Assembly: GCA_036496265.1 (NCBI GenBank)
Contig: DASXLL010000135.1
Coordinates: forward strand, 1 to 33,889
Direction of reading: 5' to 3'
Origin: CAYLLN01 sp036496265
Lineage (GTDB): Bacteria; Planctomycetota; Planctomycetia; Pirellulales; Pirellulaceae
Length of the DNA: 33,889 bases
The position numbers and the translations under genes are program-made. The stretch's first letter is position 1, and every line of letters begins with the position of its first letter. Below the pieces are notes generated by a model. It had not been told where the DNA came from and searched no databases. It worked only from the letters and a program-made list of their open reading frames with translations. Of the stretch, positions 30,620 through 33,889 are shown in pieces.

Positions 30620-31084
30620 ATGCACGCCACTTTCGCCGCGGGTGGAGAGCCGCGGCTGTCCGAAACCGGTTGCTGCGTTATGGATGTCAGTCGCCAAAGC
30701 AGCAATCCGCCGCCGGTCGAAGAATTGCCTTGCGACCTGGAGACGAAGCGCGCGATTCGCGATCTATTGGATTCGCTGCCGAAGGACGTTCTCGACGAGC
30801 TGAACGCCGGCACAATTGACTTTAAAGACGCCGCGTTTCTCGACGGCCTGGTGGATCACATTTCCCGGCTGTCGCTGGCCAGTCCCCGTGCAGGCCAGAA
30901 AATCCTGCCGAAAATAATCAAGCTGAAAAAGTTGATTAACCGATCGCTGCGCGAGTCGGACCCGGAAGTGCAAGTTTCGGCGACCGTAACGCGAACGACC
31001 GCTCGCGTGGGCCGCAACGACGCCTGTCCCTGCGGCAGCGGTAAGAAATATAAGCAGTGTTGCTTGCGGAAGGGAAAGGCTTGA
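30620..31084 (+). CDS. SEC-C zinc-motif protein
   Basis: 154 residues. The C-terminal RNDACPCGSGKKYKQCC is the SEC-C motif (Cys136, Cys138, Cys147, Cys148), a compact zinc knuckle first known from the SecA tail and found in many small proteins. The remainder is mostly helical (DLLDSLPKDVLDELNAGTIDFKDAAF) with basic KLKKLINRSLRES. Function is not known; zinc-dependent binding to ribosomes or SecB-like partners is a family analogy. The start at 30620 is supported by a GAGG box; ATG 30680 is an alternative that would drop the first 20 residues. The stop codon is inside a TTGAGGC heptamer repeat. Confidence 0.85.
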   Translation: MHATFAAGGEPRLSETGCCVMDVSRQSSNPPPVEELPCDLETKRAIRDLLDSLPKDVLDELNAGTIDFKDAAFLDGLVDHISRLSLASPRAGQKILPKIIKLKKLINRSLRESDPEVQVSATVTRTTARVGRNDACPCGSGKKYKQCCLRKGKA

Positions 31085-31105
31085 GGCTTGAGGCTGGCTT
31101 GAGGC
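31081..31105. repeat. TTGAGGC heptamers at SEC-C stop
   Basis: TTGAGGC occurs at 31081-31087, 31088-31094 and, after a 4-base shift, 31099-31105. The stop TGA (31082-31084) is part of the first unit. The downstream gccatcaagcctc is a partial complement. Confidence 0.75.
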
Positions 31106-31235
31106 CAGGCCGGCGAGCCTGCCATCAAGCCTCTGATCGATAAAAAACCGGAAACTTTTCCCGATTCGTGCATTGAAAACGAGCTGACGCGGCAGTATGA
31201 GGAATGGATTGTCTCAAACTAGAGGAGGCTGAGTC

Positions 31236-32315
31236 ATGAGCCAGGGGCCAGCCGGAACAGCGCCGCTGCGGGCGAAAAACGAGTTAATTGACGGCAAAGC
31301 AATCGATTGGAAGGCGCTGAGCGACAAGGACTTGCTCGGCCGTTTTTTCCGGGACAAAGAGGACACGGCGTTTTCCACGCTGGTCGAGCGGCACGGTCCG
31401 CTCGTCTTCGGCGTGTGCCGGCGAATTCTCAACGACGCGAACGACGCCGAGGACGCGTTTCAGGCGACGTTTCTGGTGCTGGTGCGCAAGGGGGCCACGC
31501 TCCGCGATCCGGAGCGGCTGGCGAGTTGGCTTTACGGCGTGGCCTATCGGACCGCACGCAAGGTAAGGGCCAAGGCGGCTCTGCGAACCAAGTCGGAAAG
31601 GCAGGCGGGCGAGATGCCGACCAAATCCGATGCTGATAAGTCCCATCGCGACATGACAACTCGCGATATGACCTACGAGGAGCTGCAAGCCGTTCTCGAT
31701 GAAGAGATCAGCAAGCTCCCGGAGAAATATGCTTTGCCGCTCGTCCTCTGCTATCTCGAAGGCAAGACGAACGCTCAGGCCGCCGCCCAACTCGGCTGGC
31801 CCGAAGGCTCGATTTCGCGGCGACTCTCGCGGGCGCGGGAGTTGTTGCGGTCGCGACTGGCAAAGCGGGGAATGGCCATGTCCGTCGCCCTCATCGCGGC
31901 TGTGTTTGCTAAGCCGTCATCGTCAGCGGTTTCGCGCGAGCTGCTCATTACCACCACTCGCGCCGCGACACTTGCCGCGGAGGGCGCGGAGCTCGAAGAA
32001 GTTACTTCGCCAACGGCGGCGAAAGTCGCGCTCGAAATGCTGGCCGGAATGTCCGCCGCCAGGAAATTCGCGATTCCGACTGCCATTATCGTGGCGTCCG
32101 TCCTGATCATACTCACGGCATCGTTCTTTCAGGTTTCACCGTCCGCCTATGCCGCGAGCCTGTTCAATTTCTCCCGCAGCGCCAACGCGCATGGCCTGAC
32201 CACGACGCCTACGTCAGGCCAAATGCTTGTCCTGCCGGGCGGCTCGGCGTCTGCCGAAGGCGGCGCTTGTGGCTCGGCGTGCGGTACGGCTGCACCGTGC
32301 GGCTCAGCTCCGTAG
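31236..32315 (+). CDS. ECF-type sigma factor with membrane-anchored C-terminal tail
   Basis: 359 residues. Region 2 lies at about 30-105 (AFSTLVERHGPLVFGVCRRIL, DAEDAFQATFLVLVRKG) and region 4 at about 145-210 (LPEKYALPLVLCYLEGKTNAQAAAQLGWPEGSISRRLSRARELL). This matches the planctomycete ECF group with C-terminal extensions. After a linker, a TM helix at about 279-300 (TAIIVASVLIILTASFF) leads to an outer tail of about 60 residues ending GGACGSACG...CGSAP, with three cysteines. The tail may sense an envelope signal and hold the factor at the membrane; no anti-sigma gene is adjacent. AGGAGG at 31223-31228, 7 bases before ATG 31236, fixes the start. The sequence upstream (ccggaaacttttcccgattcg) might be an ECF promoter but is not convincing. 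Confidence 0.9.
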   Translation: MSQGPAGTAPLRAKNELIDGKAIDWKALSDKDLLGRFFRDKEDTAFSTLVERHGPLVFGVCRRILNDANDAEDAFQATFLVLVRKGATLRDPERLASWLYGVAYRTARKVRAKAALRTKSERQAGEMPTKSDADKSHRDMTTRDMTYEELQAVLDEEISKLPEKYALPLVLCYLEGKTNAQAAAQLGWPEGSISRRLSRARELLRSRLAKRGMAMSVALIAAVFAKPSSSAVSRELLITTTRAATLAAEGAELEEVTSPTAAKVALEMLAGMSAARKFAIPTAIIVASVLIILTASFFQVSPSAYAASLFNFSRSANAHGLTTTPTSGQMLVLPGGSASAEGGACGSACGTAAPCGSAP

Positions 32316-32441
32316 CACTGCTTTTTAGCGGAGACCAAACTTGGTCCCGGAGGCCCAGCGAACAATCTTTAACCTGCGCTTCTTCGAGAGCAGTTTGCTC
32401 CCGGCTATTAGGCAATTCATGCACCCGATATCTTGGACGGG
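32316..32441. other. Spacer with a short palindrome
   Basis: GACCAA-AC-TTGGTC at 32333-32346 is a 6-bp hairpin of the dispersed GGTCCC-type family. Nothing else was recognised; the RNase R ribosome-binding site (GGACGGG) is at the end. Confidence 0.45.
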
Positions 32442-33889
32442 ATGAATTCCGATCCCGACGACACCGAAGAACTATTCCCCGAATCGACTGACGCGAACGA
32501 AGCCCATTCGACCGACGAAACAGACGCGGATGACCGCGAAATTATCGAAAAAGCCTCCAAGGCAGCTCGAAAACTCGAACCGATCATCTTAGCTCACGTC
32601 CTGCGGCCCAATTATCAGCCCGTTAAGCCGCGGGTAATCGCCAAGCAGCTCAAGCTGCCCAGCGAGCTGCACAAAGCCCTCAAGCTAGCCCTTAAGCGGT
32701 TGGCCAAAGCCGGCAAAGTGACATACGGCGCGGAGCATTTGGTTCGGCCGCCCAAGCGGCAAGCGAAAGCTCCTGCTCAAAAGTCGCCCAACAAATTGAA
32801 GCCCGCAGGGCGGACTCATCTCGCCATGCCCGTGGCGTCGGCTCCGCCCCCCAAAAGCCAACCATCCGCGCGCGACGGCAAAAACATCGTCATCGGCCGC
32901 TTTCGCCGCACGGCTCGCGGCTTTGGCTTTGTCCGTCCGCAAGGCAGCAAACGCGGCGACAAGAGTAGCGACATTTACATCGCGGCTGGCGCGACGATGG
33001 ACGCTTCGGACCGCGACACCGTCCGCGTGCGACTCAGTCGCAAAAACGTGCGCGGCAAAGGCGGCGCGCTGCGGGTGGCCGGCGAGATCGTTGCAATCCT
33101 GGAGCGCGACACACACCAGTTCGTCGGCGTTTATAAAGAGCGCGGCGGAACAGGGTACGTCGCAGTTGACGGCAAGGTCTTCGCGCAACCCGTGCCCGTG
33201 GGCGATCCGGGCGCGAAAGGCGCCGCGCCCGATGACAAAGTCGTCATCGAGATGGTCAAGTTCCCGACACACATCAGCGCTGGCGAAGCAGTGATCGTCG
33301 AAGTGCTCGGCAAGCGCGGCGACCCCGGCGTGGATACGCTCTCCATCATCCACGAATTCGGTTTGCCGCAAGAATTTCCCGAAGACGTTCTCGAAGATGC
33401 TCGCCAGCAAGCCGAGCTGTTCGACGAAGTGATCGGCAATCGCCTCGATCTGACCGGCGAAACGACAATCACCATCGACCCCGTCGATGCCCGCGATTTC
33501 GACGACGCAGTTTCTTTGACGCGACTCGAAAATGGCCACTGGAAGCTGGGCGTTCACATCGCCGACGTTTCGCACTTCGTTCGCGCCCGCTCGCCGCTCG
33601 ACCGCGAAGCTCGCGAGCGTGCGACAAGCGTTTATCTGCCCGACCGCGTCATTCCCATGCTGCCGGAGGTCATCAGCAACAATCTCGCCAGCCTCCAGCC
33701 CGACAAAATTCGCTATACCCTGTCCTCCATCATGGAGCTCACGCCGGAGGGGGCCTATGTCGCGGGCGAAGTGAAGCGATCCGCCATCAAAAGCGACCGG
33801 CGGTTCACGTACGAAGAGGTGGACGAGTTTCTGGCCGATCGCGACGCCTGGCGCAAGAAGCTCACTCTCAAGATTTGGACGCTGCTGTC
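32442..33889 (+). CDS. rnr: Ribonuclease R-like 3'-5' exoribonuclease, cut by window edge
   Basis: 482 residues are visible from ATG 32442 (MNSDPDDTEELFPE), and the frame is open to the right edge. An acidic N-terminus is followed by a winged-helix-like segment (VKPRVIAKQLKLPSELHKALKLALKRLAKAGKV, about 58-90), then a Pro/Lys linker. Cold-shock-type OB domains follow (GRFRRTARGFGFVRP and FVGVYKERGGTGYV). The RNB catalytic domain begins with TIDPVDARDFDDAVSL, carrying the metal-binding aspartates, then LGVHIADVSHFV. It degrades structured RNA and tmRNA-tagged messages. RNase II is less likely because of the basic N-terminal extension. It follows the sigma gene by 126 bases. Confidence 0.93.
   Translation, partial: MNSDPDDTEELFPESTDANEAHSTDETDADDREIIEKASKAARKLEPIILAHVLRPNYQPVKPRVIAKQLKLPSELHKALKLALKRLAKAGKVTYGAEHLVRPPKRQAKAPAQKSPNKLKPAGRTHLAMPVASAPPPKSQPSARDGKNIVIGRFRRTARGFGFVRPQGSKRGDKSSDIYIAAGATMDASDRDTVRVRLSRKNVRGKGGALRVAGEIVAILERDTHQFVGVYKERGGTGYVAVDGKVFAQPVPVGDPGAKGAAPDDKVVIEMVKFPTHISAGEAVIVEVLGKRGDPGVDTLSIIHEFGLPQEFPEDVLEDARQQAELFDEVIGNRLDLTGETTITIDPVDARDFDDAVSLTRLENGHWKLGVHIADVSHFVRARSPLDREARERATSVYLPDRVIPMLPEVISNNLASLQPDKIRYTLSSIMELTPEGAYVAGEVKRSAIKSDRRFTYEEVDEFLADRDAWRKKLTLKIWTLL

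Noticed and set aside
31085..31235. ECF-type promoter before the sigma gene
   Set aside because: ccggaaacttttcccgattcg only loosely resembles ECF -35 elements and no clear -10 could be placed.
1..33889. tRNA, rRNA or riboswitch
   Set aside because: No cloverleaf, GTTCRANNC arm, rRNA signature or known aptamer core was noticed; a covariance search was not possible.

Overview
The window looks like a chromosomal segment of a planctomycete, probably Pirellulales-like. This is inferred from gene content and repeat style; no rRNA or marker phylogeny is available here. Indicators are the moderately GC-rich composition, an ECF sigma factor with a membrane-anchored C-terminal tail, a fused MFS/spermidine-synthase protein, mraZ-rsmH standing alone without ftsL/ftsI, an unfused HlyD/ABC/FtsX exporter set, and many short palindromic and tandem repeats between and inside genes.

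Layout. 1-142: edge of an insertion sequence (5' end of a minus-strand transposase plus a probable terminal repeat). 143-543: hairpin-rich spacer. 544-1101: antitoxin/MazF pair. 1324-4458: secreted TPR-CHAT protein whose peptidase dyad looks lost. 4476-4622: hexamer-phased inverted repeat between convergent genes. 4634-15560 is a long minus-strand block which, read in transcription order, is queA, an HlyD-type adaptor, an ABC ATPase, two FtsX-type permeases, recQ and ftsH. 15754-16905: GT4 glycosyltransferase. 17016-18816: mraZ with promoter and a five-box operator, then rsmH. 18931-19983: Ldh2-type dehydrogenase. 20062-25285 (minus): a remnant ParD-like antitoxin and a 1660-residue single-chain Type ISP restriction-modification enzyme. 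25286-26105: 820-base spacer of repeats with a cysteine-synthase promoter. 26106-30489: cysteine synthase, MFS-SpeE fusion, DDAH-like hydrolase. 30620-33889: SEC-C zinc protein, ECF sigma factor, and the 5' part of an RNase R-like exonuclease running off the right edge.

How parts work together. The four exporter genes should form one efflux or lipid/peptide export machine across the envelope (adaptor, ATPase, two permeases). mraZ probably represses itself and rsmH through the GTGGG boxes placed directly after its promoter. The antitoxin/MazF pair is an RNA-cleavage addiction module. The Type ISP enzyme is a self-contained defence system against unmethylated DNA.

The most striking unexplained signal is repeat architecture. 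Several unrelated sequences share a strict 7-base period (or 6-base at two sites), and a second class consists of perfect palindromes. Copies sit in spacers, on stop codons, and as in-frame inserts inside rsmH, recQ, the Type ISP enzyme, the MFS-SpeE protein and the CHAT protein, apparently in loops or linkers. This resembles cyanobacterial heptamer STRRs and Rickettsia palindromic elements in behaviour, but I do not recognise a named family.
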